DNA of 64,000 bases from Saccharomonospora xinjiangensis XJ-54. GTDB lineage: Bacteria > Actinomycetota > Actinomycetes > Mycobacteriales > Pseudonocardiaceae. The notes under the pieces were generated by a model. That model saw only the letters and a program-made list of their open reading frames with translations. It had not been told where the DNA came from and searched no databases. Shown here piece after piece: positions 36,740 to 47,392 of this stretch (position 1 is the stretch's first letter; each line of letters begins with the position of its first letter). The position numbers and the translations under genes were made by a program. Location of the stretch: assembly GCF_000258175.1 (NCBI RefSeq), contig NZ_JH636049.1, positions 1,899,482 through 1,963,481 of the forward strand, written 5' to 3'.

Positions 36740-39228
36740 CGTTCACCTCCGGCAGCGATCGAGACCACGGCGCCGTGCCCCGCACCGAGCGTGGCGCGGA
36801 GCGTGGAACCCGGCGAGTTGCCCGGAAGCCACACGACACCGTCGGGGAGGTCGGCGACCTCGAAGGGCAGCGTGATCGAGCCACGACTGGTGGACACCGT
36901 CACCGTGGGCGATTCGCCGAGTGACGCCGCCATGGCCTTGGAGATCTTGGCGACCACCCGCCGCGCGGTGCCCGCGAGGTGCGGCTCGTCCCTCTGGAGC
37001 GCGCCCTCGTCGAGCAACTGCCGCCACGTCGCCAGCAGTGCCTGTCCCTCTCCGACCTTCGGAACCGGCGCGCTGGGGACGTCCGGCGCCGCAGGCCGGT
37101 GACCGCGATCGAGGCCGTCGATGCTCCGTGCGAAGTCGCCGGCCGCAGCGGTGGGTGTCTGGGTGAAGAGGTCGGCGTCCATCTCGACGGCGAGCGTGTC
37201 GAGGACACGGCAGTCGGGCAGCGCCCCTGTGCCGTCGAGCGTCACCGAGAACTCGCGCCTGCGGCCCTCCCAGTTGACGAAGCTGCCCGGCTTCTCGTCA
37301 ACGGGGGCGATGGGCAGCACCACGTCGGCGTGGTCGGTGACCTCGCTGCGCAGCAGTTCGAGGCTGACCACGAACCCGCAGCGCCGCACCGCTTCGAGCG
37401 CCAGTCCGGGGTCGGGGAGGTCGGACAGCTCGACCCCGCCGACGAGAAGTGCGTCGAGATCGCCGTTGCGGGCGGCGGTCAGGATTCCGGTGGTGTCCCT
37501 GCCCGCAACGGACGGCAGCGATCCCGCTTCGAGATTCCACGCCCGCTCCAGCGCCGCGCGGGCCTCCGCGTCGGTGACGGCGGCACCGCCGGGCAGCAGG
37601 TTCGGCAGAGCACCGGCGTCGATCGCCCCGCGCTCGCCCGCCCTGCGCGGCACCCACGCGATCGGCGCTCCCGTGCGTTCGGAGAGCCGGTGGAGCGCGG
37701 AGTAGAGGCCGGGCACCTCGGCCGCCCTCTCCCCGACGAGCACCACCGAGCCCTCGGCACGCAGCAGCTCATCGACGTCGCTCGCGTGCTCGGCGAGCCC
37801 GTCCACCGCCTCGGCCTCGGCACCGGGAACGCAGGCGAGGAGCTCCCCGAAAGTCCTTCGGACGGCCGGGGTAGTCCACTGACCGATGTGGACGACCTTC
37901 GTGCCGTTCTTGCGTGCGCCCTTGCGCAGCCGCAGGAACAGCACGGGCGCTTCCTCCTCCGGCTCGAACGCCACGCACAGCACCAGCGGCGCCGTTTCGA
38001 GCTGGCCGAACGTGACGCCGGTGTCCGGTGTGGTTCCGACGACGTGGGAGGCGAGGAAGTCCAGCTCCTCAGGAGAGTGCGCCCTCGCCCTGAAGTCGAT
38101 GTCGTTGGTCCGCAACGCCATCCTGGCGAACTTGCTGTAGGCGTAGGCGTCCTCGACTGTCAGCCTGCCGCCGGGCAGCACTCCTGCGCCACGGCCGTCG
38201 CGGGCCTTCGCCAGTCCCTCCGCCGCCACGCGCAGTGCCTGTGTCCACGACGTCCGCTCCAGCTCCCCTGTCTCGGGGTTGCGCACGAGCGGGTGGCGGA
38301 TGCGGTCGGCCGCACCCGCGTACCGGAAGGCGAAGCGGCCCTTGTCGCAGAGCCATTCCTCGTTGACCTCGGGGTCGTCACCGGCGAGGCGGCGCATCAC
38401 CTTGCCGCGCCGGAAGTCAGTCCGCATCGCGCAGCCCACCGAGCAGTGCTCGCACACGCTCGGCGACGACACGAGGTCGAACGGCCGCGAGCGGAACCGG
38501 TACTGAGCGCTGGTCAGCGCGCCGACGGGGCAGATCTGGATGGTGTTGCCGGAGAAGTACGACTGGAACGGCGTCCCGCTGCTGGTGCGGGAAGCGAGAT
38601 CAAGAACGTCGGCCGTCTCCGAGGTCCCGATCTGTTGCTGCGCACCGCGTTCGAGCAGTTCGATGAACGGGTCGCCCGCGATCTGGGCCGAGAAGCGCGT
38701 GCACCGCTGGCACAGCACGCACCGCTCGCGGTCGAGCAGCACCTGCGTGGAGATCGGCAGCGGTTTCGGGAACGTGCGCTTGCGGTCGCGGAAGCGGGAT
38801 TCGGCCCTCCCGTGGGCCATCGCCTGGTTCTGCAAAGGGCACTCGCCGCCCTTGTCGCAGATCGGGCAGTCCAGCGGGTGATTGATGAGCAGCAGCTCCA
38901 TCACACCCTGCTGTGCCTTGTCCGCGACGGGCGAGGTCCGCTGGGTCTTCACGACCATGCCGTCCGCGACGGTCATCGTGCACGAAGCCTGCGGCTTCGG
39001 CATGGGGCGGCCGTTCATCTCGACCTCGACGAGGCATTGCCTGCACGCGCCTGCGGGGTCGAGCAGCGGGTGGTCGCAGAACCGGGGGATGACAGTGCCC
39101 AGCCGCTCGGCGGTGCGGATCAGCAACTCGCCCTTGGGGGCGATGACCTCTTCACCGTCGATGGTGAGCTTGACGTGGCCCTCCGGAACCGGTGTCTCGT
39201 CCGAGGCCGCCTCGGGTGCGATGGTCAT
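36736..39228 (-). CDS. nuoG: NADH-quinone oxidoreductase subunit G
   Basis: An 830-residue peripheral-arm subunit. Iron-sulfur motifs: the 2Fe-2S N1b ligands in [20 protein letters not shown], the His/Cys set of N5 in [19 protein letters not shown], and N4-type cysteines in [15 protein letters not shown] and [11 protein letters not shown] molybdopterin-oxidoreductase-like domain without cofactor follows, plus a C-terminal MopB-type domain ([20 protein letters not shown]). The start is ATG 39228, overlapping the nuoF stop. Confidence 0.97.
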   Translation of the reverse strand: MTIAPEAASDETPVPEGHVKLTIDGEEVIAPKGELLIRTAERLGTVIPRFCDHPLLDPAGACRQCLVEVEMNGRPMPKPQASCTMTVADGMVVKTQRTSPVADKAQQGVMELLLINHPLDCPICDKGGECPLQNQAMAHGRAESRFRDRKRTFPKPLPISTQVLLDRERCVLCQRCTRFSAQIAGDPFIELLERGAQQQIGTSETADVLDLASRTSSGTPFQSYFSGNTIQICPVGALTSAQYRFRSRPFDLVSSPSVCEHCSVGCAMRTDFRRGKVMRRLAGDDPEVNEEWLCDKGRFAFRYAGAADRIRHPLVRNPETGELERTSWTQALRVAAEGLAKARDGRGAGVLPGGRLTVEDAYAYSKFARMALRTNDIDFRARAHSPEELDFLASHVVGTTPDTGVTFGQLETAPLVLCVAFEPEEEAPVLFLRLRKGARKNGTKVVHIGQWTTPAVRRTFGELLACVPGAEAEAVDGLAEHASDVDELLRAEGSVVLVGERAAEVPGLYSALHRLSERTGAPIAWVPRRAGERGAIDAGALPNLLPGGAAVTDAEARAALERAWNLEAGSLPSVAGRDTTGILTAARNGDLDALLVGGVELSDLPDPGLALEAVRRCGFVVSLELLRSEVTDHADVVLPIAPVDEKPGSFVNWEGRRREFSVTLDGTGALPDCRVLDTLAVEMDADLFTQTPTAAAGDFARSIDGLDRGHRPAAPDVPSAPVPKVGEGQALLATWRQLLDEGALQRDEPHLAGTARRVVAKISKAMAASLGESPTVTVSTSRGSITLPFEVADLPDGVVWLPGNSPGSTLRATLGAGHGAVVSIAAGGER

Positions 39229-40514
39229 GATGCTCCCACCAATTCGGGCGAGTGCGCCCGGTTCTTCTCACACAGTTCGACGAACTCGTCGCGGAAGTAC
39301 TTGATGGCGCTGGTGATGGGGCTCGTGGCACCGTCGCCGAGCGCGCAGAACGAGCGGCCGAGGATGTTGTCGCAGATGTCGAGCAACGTGTCGATGTCCT
39401 CGGTGGTGCCGTGGCCGTCCACCATGCGTTCGAGGATCTGCGCCAGCCAGTAGGTGCCCTCCCTGCACGGGGTGCACTTGCCGCAGGACTCGTGCTCGTA
39501 GAACTGGGTCCACTTCATCACGGCCCACGGCACGGACACGGTCTCGTTGAACACCTGTACGGCCGTGGTTCCGAGCATCGACCCCGCCTCGGCCGCGCCC
39601 TCGAAGTCCAGTGGCACGTCGAGGTGTTCGGCCGTGAACAACGGCGTCGAAGAACCACCCGGCGTCCAGAACTTCAGCGGGATACCGTCCTTCATGCCGC
39701 CGGCCATCTCCAGCAGCTGACGCAGCGTGGTGCCGAGTGGCGCCTCGTACTGACCCGGCTTCTCCACGTGGCCGGAGATCGAGTAGATCTTCGGGCCGGG
39801 CGACTTCTCGGTGCCCATCTGCCGGAACCAGTCGGCCCCACCGTTGACGATGTAGGGAACACTGGCGATGGTCTCGACGTTGTTCACCGTGGTGGGTGCG
39901 GCGTAGAGGCCCGCTGCCGCGGGGAAGGGCGGCTTCAGCCTCGGCTGGCCACGGCGGCCTTCCAGCGAGTCGAGCAGCGCCGTCTCCTCACCACAGATGT
40001 AGGCGCCAGCACCCGCGTGCACAGTGATGTCGAGGTCGAACCCTGAGCCGAGGATGTTCTTGCCGAGGTACCCCGCCTTGTACGCCTCGCGCACAGCCGC
40101 GTTGAGCCTGCGGATCGGGTGCAGTGCCTCGCCACGCACGTAGATGAAGCAGCGATGCGACCGCATGGCGTAGGAGGCGATGACACAACCCTCGATGAGC
40201 GAGTGAGGGTCGGCCATCATCAGCGGGATGTCCTTGCAGGTACCCGGTTCCCCCTCGTCGGCGTTGATCACGAGGTAGTGGGGCTTGTCCTCGTTCGGCG
40301 GCATGAACGACCACTTCACGCCTGCCGGGAATCCCGCACCGCCACGGCCACGCAGGCCCGCGGCCTTGACGAGCTCCACGAGTTGTTCCGGCGTTCCGGA
40401 CAGCGCCTTGCGAAGGGCCGTGTAGCCCTCCAGCTTCTCGTACGTCGCCAGACGCCACGACTGCGGTGAGAGCCACCGCTTCGTCAGAACCGGCGTCAAC
40501 GGATCGGCTGTCAT
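39225..40514 (-). CDS. nuoF: NADH-quinone oxidoreductase subunit F (NADH/FMN-binding)
   Basis: A 429-residue subunit, start ATG 40514. The NADH/FMN motifs [37 protein letters not shown] and [18 protein letters not shown] are intact. The N3 4Fe-4S ligands are in [16 protein letters not shown] and in [10 protein letters not shown]. The start overlaps the stop of a preceding mini-ORF (ATGA at 40511-40514), with GGGAGG 8 bases upstream. The frame is open back to 40658, but that part lies in the tandem repeat and is not NuoF-like. NuoF accepts hydride from NADH. Confidence 0.97.
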   Translation of the reverse strand: MTADPLTPVLTKRWLSPQSWRLATYEKLEGYTALRKALSGTPEQLVELVKAAGLRGRGGAGFPAGVKWSFMPPNEDKPHYLVINADEGEPGTCKDIPLMMADPHSLIEGCVIASYAMRSHRCFIYVRGEALHPIRRLNAAVREAYKAGYLGKNILGSGFDLDITVHAGAGAYICGEETALLDSLEGRRGQPRLKPPFPAAAGLYAAPTTVNNVETIASVPYIVNGGADWFRQMGTEKSPGPKIYSISGHVEKPGQYEAPLGTTLRQLLEMAGGMKDGIPLKFWTPGGSSTPLFTAEHLDVPLDFEGAAEAGSMLGTTAVQVFNETVSVPWAVMKWTQFYEHESCGKCTPCREGTYWLAQILERMVDGHGTTEDIDTLLDICDNILGRSFCALGDGATSPITSAIKYFRDEFVELCEKNRAHSPELVGAS

Positions 40515-40624
40515 TTCTGAACCTCCCACTGCGGGACACTCTCCCCTACTGCGGCAGAAGCACCTGCCGCAGCGGGGGCCGACCCCGGTCGGCTCCACGA
40601 ACGCGACAAACCAGCGTCGTTCAT
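40511..40624 (-). CDS. Mini-ORF 3 between nuoE and nuoF (37 residues)
   Basis: Starts [14 protein letters not shown] exactly like the two mini-ORFs before it, then has an Ala-rich middle (SAPAAAGASAAVGES) and ends VPQWEVQK. Its ATG (40624) overlaps the stop of mini-ORF 2 and its stop overlaps the nuoF start, both as ATGA. A GGAGGTGGAGG lies just before its start. It is the only mini-ORF not fully inside a perfect repeat unit and may be the ancestral one. Product function unknown. Confidence 0.5.
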   Translation of the reverse strand: MNDAGLSRSWSRPGSAPAAAGASAAVGESVPQWEVQK

Positions 40625-40698
40625 TTCGCCTCCACCTCCCACTGCGGGACACCCGCACCCGGTCGGCTCCACGAACGCGACAAACCAGCGTCGTTCAT
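40621..40698 (-). CDS. Mini-ORF 2 between nuoE and nuoF (25 residues)
   Basis: Encodes [10 protein letters not shown]...VPQWEVEAK, identical in DNA to mini-ORF 1. Start and stop overlap the neighbouring mini-ORFs as ATGA, and GGAGGTGGAGG precedes the ATG. It is part of the 74-bp tandem repeat. Probably translated by re-initiation if ribosomes pass from nuoE to nuoF. Function unknown. Confidence 0.5.
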   Translation of the reverse strand: MNDAGLSRSWSRPGAGVPQWEVEAK

Positions 40699-40772
40699 TT
40701 CGCCTCCACCTCCCACTGCGGGACACCCGCACCCGGTCGGCTCCACGAACGCGACAAACCAGCGTCGTTCAT
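40695..40772 (-). CDS. Mini-ORF 1 between nuoE and nuoF (25 residues)
   Basis: Begins at ATG 40772, inside the nuoE stop (ATGA), with GGAGGTGGAGGCGAA immediately before it. It encodes [10 protein letters not shown]...VPQWEVEAK. Its last five residues, EVEAK, equal the end of NuoE, reflecting the shared repeat sequence. It ends in another ATGA. Not recognisable as a known peptide. Confidence 0.5.
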   Translation of the reverse strand: MNDAGLSRSWSRPGAGVPQWEVEAK

Positions 40773-41647
40773 TTCGCCTCCACCTCCGGCAACGGGGCGT
40801 TCTCCGGCATCACCGGCGCCGTCCAACCGCGATCCGCCGCGAGCTGCGCTCCCCGCAGCGTCTCGACCGCCTGTGATGGAGCGTCCACATCGGAGCGGAA
40901 CACGTCCTCCTCCTCGGGGAAGAACCCGGCGAGCTGGCGTTCCACGGACTTGAAGTCGGTCAGCGGCGCGCCTCGTGTCGGCTGCGGCTTCTCGCCCCTG
41001 CGCAGCGCATCGACGAGTTCGACGGCCTTCTCCGGCGTCTGGTTGTCGAAGTACTCGTAGTTCACCTGGATGACGGGGCCGAGATCGCAGGCAGCGAGGC
41101 ATTCCGCGTGTTCGAGCGTGATGGAACCGGGTTCGCCCGGCTCGCCCGCGGTCTCCTCGTGGCCGAGCGGCTTGCCGTCCTCACCGAGGTGCTCCGACAG
41201 TCGCTTGTAGATGTCGTCACCGCCGAGCACGGCGCACAACGTGTTGGTGCACACGCTCACGAGATGCTGCCCGCACGGCCTGCGCTTGTACATCGTGTAG
41301 AAGGTGGCGACCGCGCTGACCTCGGCCTCCGTGAGGTCGAGCTGCCTCGCGCAGAACGCGATGCCCTCCTGGCTCACGTAACCCTGTACCGACTGCACGA
41401 GGTGCAGCATCGGCAGCAGCGCCGAACGCGACTGCGGGTAGCGCGCGGCGAGTTCACCCGCCTTCGCCTCGATCTCCGGGCCGAACTCCTCGGCGACCGA
41501 AGGCTGTGTCGGCGGCGATGTCACCTCATCGGCGACCGGCGAGATCGCCTTGACGTCCACGTCGGGCGACGCGGCGGCGTAGGTCCTCTCGGCAGGCCGC
41601 GAACCTGGCCGCGGTGTCTCCGAAGGCTGTTGCGACGGTGTGGTCAT
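40769..41647 (-). CDS. nuoE: NADH-quinone oxidoreductase subunit E (2Fe-2S)
   Basis: A 292-residue subunit from ATG 41647 (ATGA overlap with nuoD). The first 55 residues are a low-complexity leader ([20 protein letters not shown]). The thioredoxin-like core carries the N1a ligands in [13 protein letters not shown] and [12 protein letters not shown]. About 80 C-terminal residues ([20 protein letters not shown], and so on) extend beyond the E. coli length, as in other actinobacteria. It ends LPEVEAK; the last 17 bases belong to the 74-bp repeat array that follows. Confidence 0.96.
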   Translation of the reverse strand: MTTPSQQPSETPRPGSRPAERTYAAASPDVDVKAISPVADEVTSPPTQPSVAEEFGPEIEAKAGELAARYPQSRSALLPMLHLVQSVQGYVSQEGIAFCARQLDLTEAEVSAVATFYTMYKRRPCGQHLVSVCTNTLCAVLGGDDIYKRLSEHLGEDGKPLGHEETAGEPGEPGSITLEHAECLAACDLGPVIQVNYEYFDNQTPEKAVELVDALRRGEKPQPTRGAPLTDFKSVERQLAGFFPEEEDVFRSDVDAPSQAVETLRGAQLAADRGWTAPVMPENAPLPEVEAK

Positions 41648-43017
41648 CGGTCCACTCCCCCCATCACCGGGTCGATCGAGGCGATGGCCGCGATGACGTC
41701 GGCGACGAGGCCGCCTTCCGCCATGGCAGGCATCGCTTGCAGGTTCACGAAGCTCGGTTCCCTGACGTGTACCCGCAGCGGCCGTGTTCCGCCGTCGGAG
41801 ACAAGGTGGAAGCCGAGTTCGCCTCGCGGTGATTCCACGGGGCTGTACACCTGGCCCGGCGGGACCCGGAAGCCCTCGGTGACCAGCTTGAAGTGGTGGA
41901 TGAGCGACTCCATCGACTGCCCCATGATCTTGCGGACGTGTTCGAGGGAGTTGCCCATGCCGTCGCTGGAGATCGACAACTGGGCTGGCCACGCGATCTT
42001 GCGGTCCTCCACCATCACGGGGCCGGGTTCCAGCATGGTCAGCACCTGCCGGACGATGCGAAGCGACTGGTGCATCTCCTCGACCCGCAGCAGGTAGCGG
42101 GCCCAGCAGTCGGCGTCGGTTGAGGTGGGCACCTCGAACTCGATCTCGTCGTAGCCTGAGTACGGCTCCACCTTGCGCAGGTCCCACGGAATGCCCGCCG
42201 ACCGGAGCACCGGTCCCGTGACGCCCAGCGCGAGGCAGGCGTCCAGCGGCAGGAATCCCACGCCCTTGAGCCTGTTGCGCCAGATCGGCTGCCCTGTGAA
42301 CAGCTTGTCGTACAGCGGGAGGCGTTTGTCCATCACCTTGCAGAACTCGGTGACCTTCTCGTGGAAGTCCTCCGGCATGTCCTGCGCGAGCCCTCCAGGC
42401 CGGATGAACGCGTGGTTCATGCGCAGACCCGTCAGGTGTTCGAGCAGGTGCAGTACCTCTTCGCGCTCACGGAACCCGAGCGTCATCGCCGTTGTGGCGC
42501 CGAGTTCCATGCCTCCGGTGGCGATGTAGACGAGGTGGGAGGCGATGCGGTTCAGCTCCATGAGCATGATCCGCAGAAGTTGCGCGCGGCGGGGAACCTC
42601 GATGCCGAGGAGCTTCTCCACCGCCATGCAGTAGCCCATCTCGTTGAACAGCGGCGAGAGGTAGTCCATGCGGGTCACGAATGTGACGCCCTGGGTCCAC
42701 GTCCGGTATTCGCAGTTCTTCTCGATGCCGGTGTGGAGGTAGCCGATCACCGAACGGAGCTGGGTGACGGTCTCGCCCTCCATCTCCAGTACGAGGCGAA
42801 GCACACCGTGCGTCGAAGGGTGCTGCGGCCCCATGTTGATGACCATGCGCTCGGCATGGGTGGCGTCGGAGAGGACGTCGTCCCAGTCGCCGCCCGAGAC
42901 CGTGTAGACCCGGCCTTCCGTGGTCTCGCGGTGCTCGGCGTAAGGGGCGCTTTCGCTGCCCTCGGCCGTGGTGTCGGTGCCTGTGCTCGCCTCGGCGATG
43001 CGGTCGCTCGTGGTCAT
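41644..43017 (-). CDS. nuoD: NADH-quinone oxidoreductase subunit D
   Basis: A 457-residue, 49-kDa-type subunit from ATG 43017 (ATGA overlap with nuoC). After a 45-residue acidic leader comes [20 protein letters not shown], the quinone-site motif with the conserved His. Then follow [37 protein letters not shown] and DPVMGGVDR at the end. All are conserved in Complex I. With NuoB it forms the menaquinone-reducing site. Confidence 0.97.
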   Translation of the reverse strand: MTTSDRIAEASTGTDTTAEGSESAPYAEHRETTEGRVYTVSGGDWDDVLSDATHAERMVINMGPQHPSTHGVLRLVLEMEGETVTQLRSVIGYLHTGIEKNCEYRTWTQGVTFVTRMDYLSPLFNEMGYCMAVEKLLGIEVPRRAQLLRIMLMELNRIASHLVYIATGGMELGATTAMTLGFREREEVLHLLEHLTGLRMNHAFIRPGGLAQDMPEDFHEKVTEFCKVMDKRLPLYDKLFTGQPIWRNRLKGVGFLPLDACLALGVTGPVLRSAGIPWDLRKVEPYSGYDEIEFEVPTSTDADCWARYLLRVEEMHQSLRIVRQVLTMLEPGPVMVEDRKIAWPAQLSISSDGMGNSLEHVRKIMGQSMESLIHHFKLVTEGFRVPPGQVYSPVESPRGELGFHLVSDGGTRPLRVHVREPSFVNLQAMPAMAEGGLVADVIAAIASIDPVMGGVDR

Positions 43018-43784
43018 GAGTAAGACCTCCGCGTGTCGGGCGGCGGGATTTCCGCGCCCTTGTACTCCACCGGGATTCCGCCGAGTGGATAGTCCTTGCG
43101 CTGCGGGTGGCCGTCCCAGTCGTCGGGCATGAGAATGCGCGTCAGCGCCGGGTGCCCGTCGTAGACGATCCCGAACATGTCGTAGGCCTCCCGCTCGTGC
43201 CAGTCGGCCGTCGGGTAGACCTCCACGACGGACGGCACGTGCGGGTCGTCGATGTCCAGCGAGACCTCGAGGCGGATGCGGCGCCGGTAGGTCATCGACA
43301 GCAGGTGGTACACGGAGTGCAGCCGTTGGGGGACCTCGGGGCCGTAGTCCACACCGGACACAGAGACGCACAACTCGAATCGCAGGCCCGCGTCGTCGCG
43401 CAGCGTGCGGCAGAGTTCGACGAGGTGCTCGCGCCGGACGTAAAACGTGATCTCCCCGCGGTCGATGGTGACCTGCTGGATCGCCTCGGCCGGAATTCCG
43501 TTGTCCGACATCGCCGCGAAGAACTCGTCGGCGAAGTCGTCGAACCAGCCGCCGTAGGGCCGTTCGGCAGGAGGCGGTGAGTACGCGGGGAGCGCAAGAC
43601 CGCCGTACCCCGAGGTGTCGCCGCTGCCCGACACTCCGAACATGCCGTGGCGCTGCCGTCCCGCCACCACCGGCGCGGCCGGCCGCGCCGGCTCGGAACC
43701 TTGAGGGCGAAGGCCGTTCTCGCTGCGCTCGGCACTCGACAGCTCGCCGCCGGTCTCTGGCTTCTCGTCAGGCATGCCCATCAC
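43014..43784 (-). CDS. nuoC: NADH-quinone oxidoreductase subunit C
   Basis: A 256-residue, 30-kDa-type subunit. GTG 43784 overlaps the nuoB stop (GTGA); ATG 43781 is almost equivalent. The N-terminal 70 residues are polar and variable ([20 protein letters not shown]). The conserved core contains [20 protein letters not shown] and [20 protein letters not shown], then [21 protein letters not shown] and D are separate genes, not fused. Confidence 0.96.
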   Translation of the reverse strand: MMGMPDEKPETGGELSSAERSENGLRPQGSEPARPAAPVVAGRQRHGMFGVSGSGDTSGYGGLALPAYSPPPAERPYGGWFDDFADEFFAAMSDNGIPAEAIQQVTIDRGEITFYVRREHLVELCRTLRDDAGLRFELCVSVSGVDYGPEVPQRLHSVYHLLSMTYRRRIRLEVSLDIDDPHVPSVVEVYPTADWHEREAYDMFGIVYDGHPALTRILMPDDWDGHPQRKDYPLGGIPVEYKGAEIPPPDTRRSYS

Positions 43785-44329
43785 TTCTTCGCGTACTTGA
43801 TCGAAGACGGGATGATCTCCGTCTGCTTCCCGCTCTCGGCACGCAATGCCGCCCGCCTCGGCCCCATCGGCTCGTCCTGGATCTTGGCGTGCAGCTTGAG
43901 GATCGCGTCGAGCAGCATTTCCGGCCTCGGCGGGCAGCCGGGCAGGTACATATCGACCGGAACGATGTGGTCAACGCCCTGCACCACGGCGTAGTTGTTG
44001 AACATCCCTCCCGAGGACGCGCACACGCCCATGGCGAGCACCCACTTCGGCTCGGCCATCTGGTCGTAGATCTGCCGCAGCACCGGGGCCATTTTCTGCG
44101 TGACCCTCCCCGCGACGATCATGAGATCGGCCTGCCTCGGCGTCGCGCTGAACCGCTCCATGCCGAACCGCGCGATGTCGTAGCGCGATCCGCCCGTCGT
44201 CATCATCTCGATCGCACAGCAGGCGAGACCGAACGTGGCAGGCCACAGCGAGTTCTTGCGCGCCCAGTTGACCACGCCTTCCAGCGTCGTCAGCAGGATT
44301 CCGTTGGGGAGTTTCTCTTCGAGACCCAT
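43781..44329 (-). CDS. nuoB: NADH-quinone oxidoreductase subunit B (4Fe-4S N2)
   Basis: A 182-residue subunit carrying cluster N2. The ligand cysteines are the adjacent pair in [13 protein letters not shown], then [11 protein letters not shown] and [15 protein letters not shown]. The segment [20 protein letters not shown] is the usual NuoB signature. It starts at ATG 44329, 7 bp after the nuoA stop. Confidence 0.98.
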   Translation of the reverse strand: MGLEEKLPNGILLTTLEGVVNWARKNSLWPATFGLACCAIEMMTTGGSRYDIARFGMERFSATPRQADLMIVAGRVTQKMAPVLRQIYDQMAEPKWVLAMGVCASSGGMFNNYAVVQGVDHIVPVDMYLPGCPPRPEMLLDAILKLHAKIQDEPMGPRRAALRAESGKQTEIIPSSIKYAKK

Positions 44330-44336
44330 GGTTCGA

Positions 44337-44756
44337 TCAGTTCCAATCCAGCCCGCCGCGCCGCCACACGTAGATGTCGGCGATGAAGAACGTCGCGATG
44401 AACACCGAGACGGCCGCGACTCCCCACAACCCCAGGAAGTCGGCCGAGACGGCGTAGGGGAAGAGGAACACCATCTCGATGTCGAAGAGGATGAACAGCA
44501 TCGCCGTCACGTAGTAGGCGATGGGCATCCGGCCTGCGCCGACGAGCGGCTGGGGGGACGGTTCGATACCGCACTCGTACGCGGACAGCTTGGCCTTGTT
44601 GTACCGGCTCGGCCCGAGCAATGGTCCAAGTAGGACGGAGAAGAGCGCGAATGCGAGCGCGAGCCCGAACAGCAACACGAGCGGCAGGAAAACGCCGAGG
44701 CCGGAATCCGCGCTCTCCTGCGCCAGAACCTCCACCGCGGACACCGAGGAGATCAC
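44337..44756 (-). CDS. nuoA: NADH-quinone oxidoreductase subunit A
   Basis: A 139-residue three-helix membrane subunit from GTG 44756, first gene of the 14-gene operon. The signature [20 protein letters not shown] (with the loop Cys) and [20 protein letters not shown] (helix 2 Glu/Asp) are intact. The upstream 421-bp region contains two Rex-type palindromes, implying redox control of the entire operon. Confidence 0.97.
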   Translation of the reverse strand: MISSVSAVEVLAQESADSGLGVFLPLVLLFGLALAFALFSVLLGPLLGPSRYNKAKLSAYECGIEPSPQPLVGAGRMPIAYYVTAMLFILFDIEMVFLFPYAVSADFLGLWGVAAVSVFIATFFIADIYVWRRGGLDWN

Positions 44757-44918
44757 TGCGGCACCATCCTTTCACGCGCCGCTGCGTAACGGACATGGTT
44801 CGACAACTGTCTTGCCGTGGCGAGACTCTAGGCGACCTTCACCACACCGCTGCGGGTAAGGACCGCCTTACTTTGTGTTCTCGACCACCTCTGTCACGAA
44901 CGGCGCAACCAACGCGGC

Positions 44919-44936
44919 TTGTGAAACAGTTCACAA
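44919..44936. promoter_or_regulatory. Rex-type operator 1 (TTGTGAAACAGTTCACAA)
   Basis: A perfect inverted repeat TTGTGAA-N4-TTCACAA, matching the TGTGAA-N-TTCACA pattern of the actinobacterial redox repressor Rex described in Streptomyces, where nuo is a known target. It lies 163 bp upstream of the nuoA start. A second copy is 32 bp away, about three helical turns. Confidence 0.8.
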
Positions 44937-44950
44937 ACTCGCCTGCGCGG

Positions 44951-44968
44951 TTGTGAAGCCCTTCACAA
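44951..44968. promoter_or_regulatory. Rex-type operator 2 (TTGTGAAGCCCTTCACAA)
   Basis: A second perfect TTGTGAA-N4-TTCACAA palindrome in the nuo upstream region. Rex releases DNA when NADH/NAD+ is high, so these sites would derepress Complex I when NADH accumulates or oxygen falls. Binding is inferred from the sequence match. Confidence 0.8.
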
Positions 44969-45177
44969 AACATGGGTGCAGTGTAAGACGCAACTCACAC
45001 CTTGTCGCTAGCCCCCGGCGCAACCAGTTACCCGCCTGCGACGTTCAGGGCGCGCCCGGCCCCCTGAGGCTCTCGCGCGGGCACCCTGCGTGACCTGGGT
45101 AGAAACCCGGGGGACACAGCCGAGGACGCTTAAGAGTACGCGCGTACTGTGATGTTTCCCACTGACCAGGCGGACGG

Positions 45178-46452
45178 TCAGCGCGGCGAAGGCGTGATGC
45201 GCGCCAGCGTCGCGACGAGGCGATCGACGACGTCGCCGCCCTTCGGGTCGTAGCACCCGGAGAGCCCCTTGAACACCAGCGGGATCAGGGGACTCACCCG
45301 CAGCCCGTACTTCGTGGCCGCGCGCATGACCTTCGGGTTGCCGATGGCCTTGGCGAAGAGGTTGCCGAGGCGGTAATAGCCGCCCATCAGGTCGGCAACC
45401 GCGCGTGGGTAGCCGCGCAGCGCGCGTTCGCGAGACGGCCCCTCGGGACGGGCGAGAGCTTGCACCACGTGTTCGGCGGCCACCTTCGCCGACTCCATCG
45501 CCGCCGCGATTCCCTCGCCGTTGAAGGGGCTCACCATGCCGCCCGCGTCGCCGAGCAGCAGCAGCCCGTCGCGATAGTGCGGCGTGCGGTTGAAGCCCAT
45601 CGGGATACCGGCGCCGCCGATACGCCCCACGGCGTTCTCCTCGCGGTAGCCCCATTCCTCCGGCGTCGAGTCGAGCCACGACCGCAGCAACGCGCGGTAG
45701 TCGATGTTGCGGAACGACTTCGACGTGGAGAGCATCCCCAATCCCACGTTCACCGTGCCGTCGCCGAGCGGGAACGCCCAGCCGTAACCGGGAAGCAGCG
45801 TGGGGTCGCGAGGGTCGCTGCGGTCCCACAGTTCGAGGTGGCCCTCGATGTAGGCGTCGTCGTGCCGGGGGCTGCGGTAGTAGCGGCGCACCGCGACGCC
45901 CATCGGCCTGCTGTCGTCCTTCTGGATGCCCACGGACAGAGCGAGGCGCGCAGACACGCCGTCGCACGCCAGCACCAGCGGTGCGCGGTAGGAGACCGGT
46001 GTCCGCTCGGGGCCTTGCCGCGCCTCGACACCGACGACGCGCCCGGTGCGCTCGTCGGTGATCGCGCCGGTGACGGTGGTGCGTTCGAAAAGCCGCGCGC
46101 CCGACTTCACGGCGGTTCTGGCGAGCAGGTCGTCGAAGTCCTGGCGCGTGCGCGCCACCCCGTAAGGCGGGTACGCCGTGAGATCGGGCCAGTCCAGTTC
46201 GAGGGTCAGCTCGCCGGTGAGGATGCGCAGCCCCCTGCTGTGGACCCAGCCCGCTTCCCTGCTGGTGTCGATGCCGAGGTCGATGAGCTGCTTCACGCCA
46301 CGCGGCGTGAGTCCGTCACCACACACCTTCTCGCGCGGGAAACTCGTCTTCTCCAGCAGGAGCACATCGACGCCCGCGCGGGCGAGATAGGTGGCCGCGG
46401 TGGAGCCCGCAGGGCCCGCACCGACGACGATGACCTCGGCGTCGTGAGTCAT
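45178..46452 (-). CDS. menJ: Geranylgeranyl reductase family FAD enzyme, probable menaquinone reductase
   Basis: A 424-residue flavoprotein. The N-terminal FAD Rossmann motif is [20 protein letters not shown], followed by the family motif [19 protein letters not shown]. The second FAD motif is [20 protein letters not shown]. The M. tuberculosis relative MenJ saturates one isoprene unit of the menaquinone side chain; this gene is coupled (ATGA) to the menG methyltransferase, which supports the same role. It is the last gene before the nuo regulatory region. Confidence 0.88.
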   Translation of the reverse strand: MTHDAEVIVVGAGPAGSTAATYLARAGVDVLLLEKTSFPREKVCGDGLTPRGVKQLIDLGIDTSREAGWVHSRGLRILTGELTLELDWPDLTAYPPYGVARTRQDFDDLLARTAVKSGARLFERTTVTGAITDERTGRVVGVEARQGPERTPVSYRAPLVLACDGVSARLALSVGIQKDDSRPMGVAVRRYYRSPRHDDAYIEGHLELWDRSDPRDPTLLPGYGWAFPLGDGTVNVGLGMLSTSKSFRNIDYRALLRSWLDSTPEEWGYREENAVGRIGGAGIPMGFNRTPHYRDGLLLLGDAGGMVSPFNGEGIAAAMESAKVAAEHVVQALARPEGPSRERALRGYPRAVADLMGGYYRLGNLFAKAIGNPKVMRAATKYGLRVSPLIPLVFKGLSGCYDPKGGDVVDRLVATLARITPSPR

Positions 46453-47168
46453 GCGGTGAGTCTACGAGCCGCCGGATCGTCACCTGGCTTCCACGCACGG
46501 TGAATGGCCACAGCGCCGAACATGAGGTTCATCCACTCGACGCCGCGCCAGCCGGAGTCGGCGATGATCTCGGCGAGCCTGCGCTGGTTGGGCCAGGTCA
46601 GCGCCGACTCGAACAGATAGACGTAGGCGTCCGGGTTCGACGACACCCTCCTGCCGACCCAGGTGAGCAGGGGCAGCATCACCTTGCGGTAGACGAAGCG
46701 GATCGGCGGGAACGTCGGCGTGGACATCTCGCACACCACGAGCCTTCCGCCCGGCTTCACGACGCGGGCGATCTCGACGAGCGCGGCCTTGGTGTCCACG
46801 AAGTTCCTGATACCGAACGAGATCGTGACGGCGTCGAAGGAGGAGTCGGCGAACGGCAGCCGCAGCGCGTCGGCCGCCACTTTCGGCACCTTGCGGTGAG
46901 ACCCGCCTCTGAGCATGCCGAGCGAGAAGTCGGCGGCGACACACCACGCGCCACTGCGTGAGTACTCCTCGGTGGACACGCCGGTTCCCGCGGCCAGGTC
47001 GAGCACCTTCTCGCCGGGGCGGGCGTCGAGCACCCTGCCCGTGATGAAGCGCCATCGGCGGTCGAAGCCGAACGTCATCACGGAGTTGGTGCGGTCGTAG
47101 CGCTTCCCGACGTCGTCGAACATCGCCGCGACGTCGGCTGGGTCCTTGTCCAGGCTCGCTCTGGCCAT
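46449..47168 (-). CDS. menG: Demethylmenaquinone methyltransferase
   Basis: A 239-residue class I SAM methyltransferase (UbiE/MenG family). Hallmarks are [20 protein letters not shown], the SAM loop [37 protein letters not shown] and [20 protein letters not shown]. It performs the last ring methylation of menaquinone. The stop overlaps the menJ start. Confidence 0.96.
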   Translation of the reverse strand: MARASLDKDPADVAAMFDDVGKRYDRTNSVMTFGFDRRWRFITGRVLDARPGEKVLDLAAGTGVSTEEYSRSGAWCVAADFSLGMLRGGSHRKVPKVAADALRLPFADSSFDAVTISFGIRNFVDTKAALVEIARVVKPGGRLVVCEMSTPTFPPIRFVYRKVMLPLLTWVGRRVSSNPDAYVYLFESALTWPNQRRLAEIIADSGWRGVEWMNLMFGAVAIHRAWKPGDDPAARRLTA

Positions 47169-47392
47169 GCCGGGAGTCTAGTCGTGCTGTGTTCGCCTTC
47201 CGTTCGCCTCGACCCCGCACCCTTTCCGTTCGCCGATGCCGAGCAGGCGCGGCGGCCTCCCCGAGGACCGGAAAGGGCAGGTGCGAGCCTTCCTTTCCGG
47301 CGCACGTCAGATATCAAGGTTCACGCAGGTCGCGCCGGGTCGTCACCTCGGTGTCGCGTTGCCGACACCAGCACGGGCCACACTGGACCGGC

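Larger units (their letters stand above)
40584..40787. repeat. 74-bp tandem repeat, about 2.75 copies, in the nuoE-nuoF junction
   Basis: Identity with a 74-bp shift runs over the whole interval; the landmark GTTCATTTCGCC recurs at 40619, 40693 and 40767. The last copy runs into the 3' end of nuoE. Each unit carries, on the minus strand, an SD-like GGAGGTGGAGG and an ATGA stop-start overlap. 74 is not a multiple of 3, yet each junction restores the same mini-ORF because neighbouring ORFs overlap by four bases (78 - 4 = 74). Confidence 0.95.
44757..45177 (-). promoter_or_regulatory. 421-bp nuo upstream regulatory region
   Basis: No gene is seen between nuoA and the 3' end of the menJ-like gene (both minus strand). 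The region holds the nuo promoter and two TTGTGAA-N4-TTCACAA palindromes (44919-44936 and 44951-44968). The rest (44970-45177) shows no clear element; an AT-richer stretch near 44870-44890 may be part of the promoter. Confidence 0.7.

Noticed and set aside
36979..39453. 824-codon open frame on the plus strand
   Set aside because: It is antisense to nuoG, is rich in Arg/His/Val/Asp without domain order, and arises from the high-GC codon pattern of the real gene.
40515..40658. N-terminal extension of NuoF by 48 residues
   Set aside because: The extra residues come from the 74-bp repeat, are Arg/Cys-rich, and NuoF homologues begin near the ATG at 40514, which has its own SD.
40584..40787. CRISPR-like repeat
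   Set aside because: Repeats are directly adjacent with no unique spacers, and they lie inside an operon.
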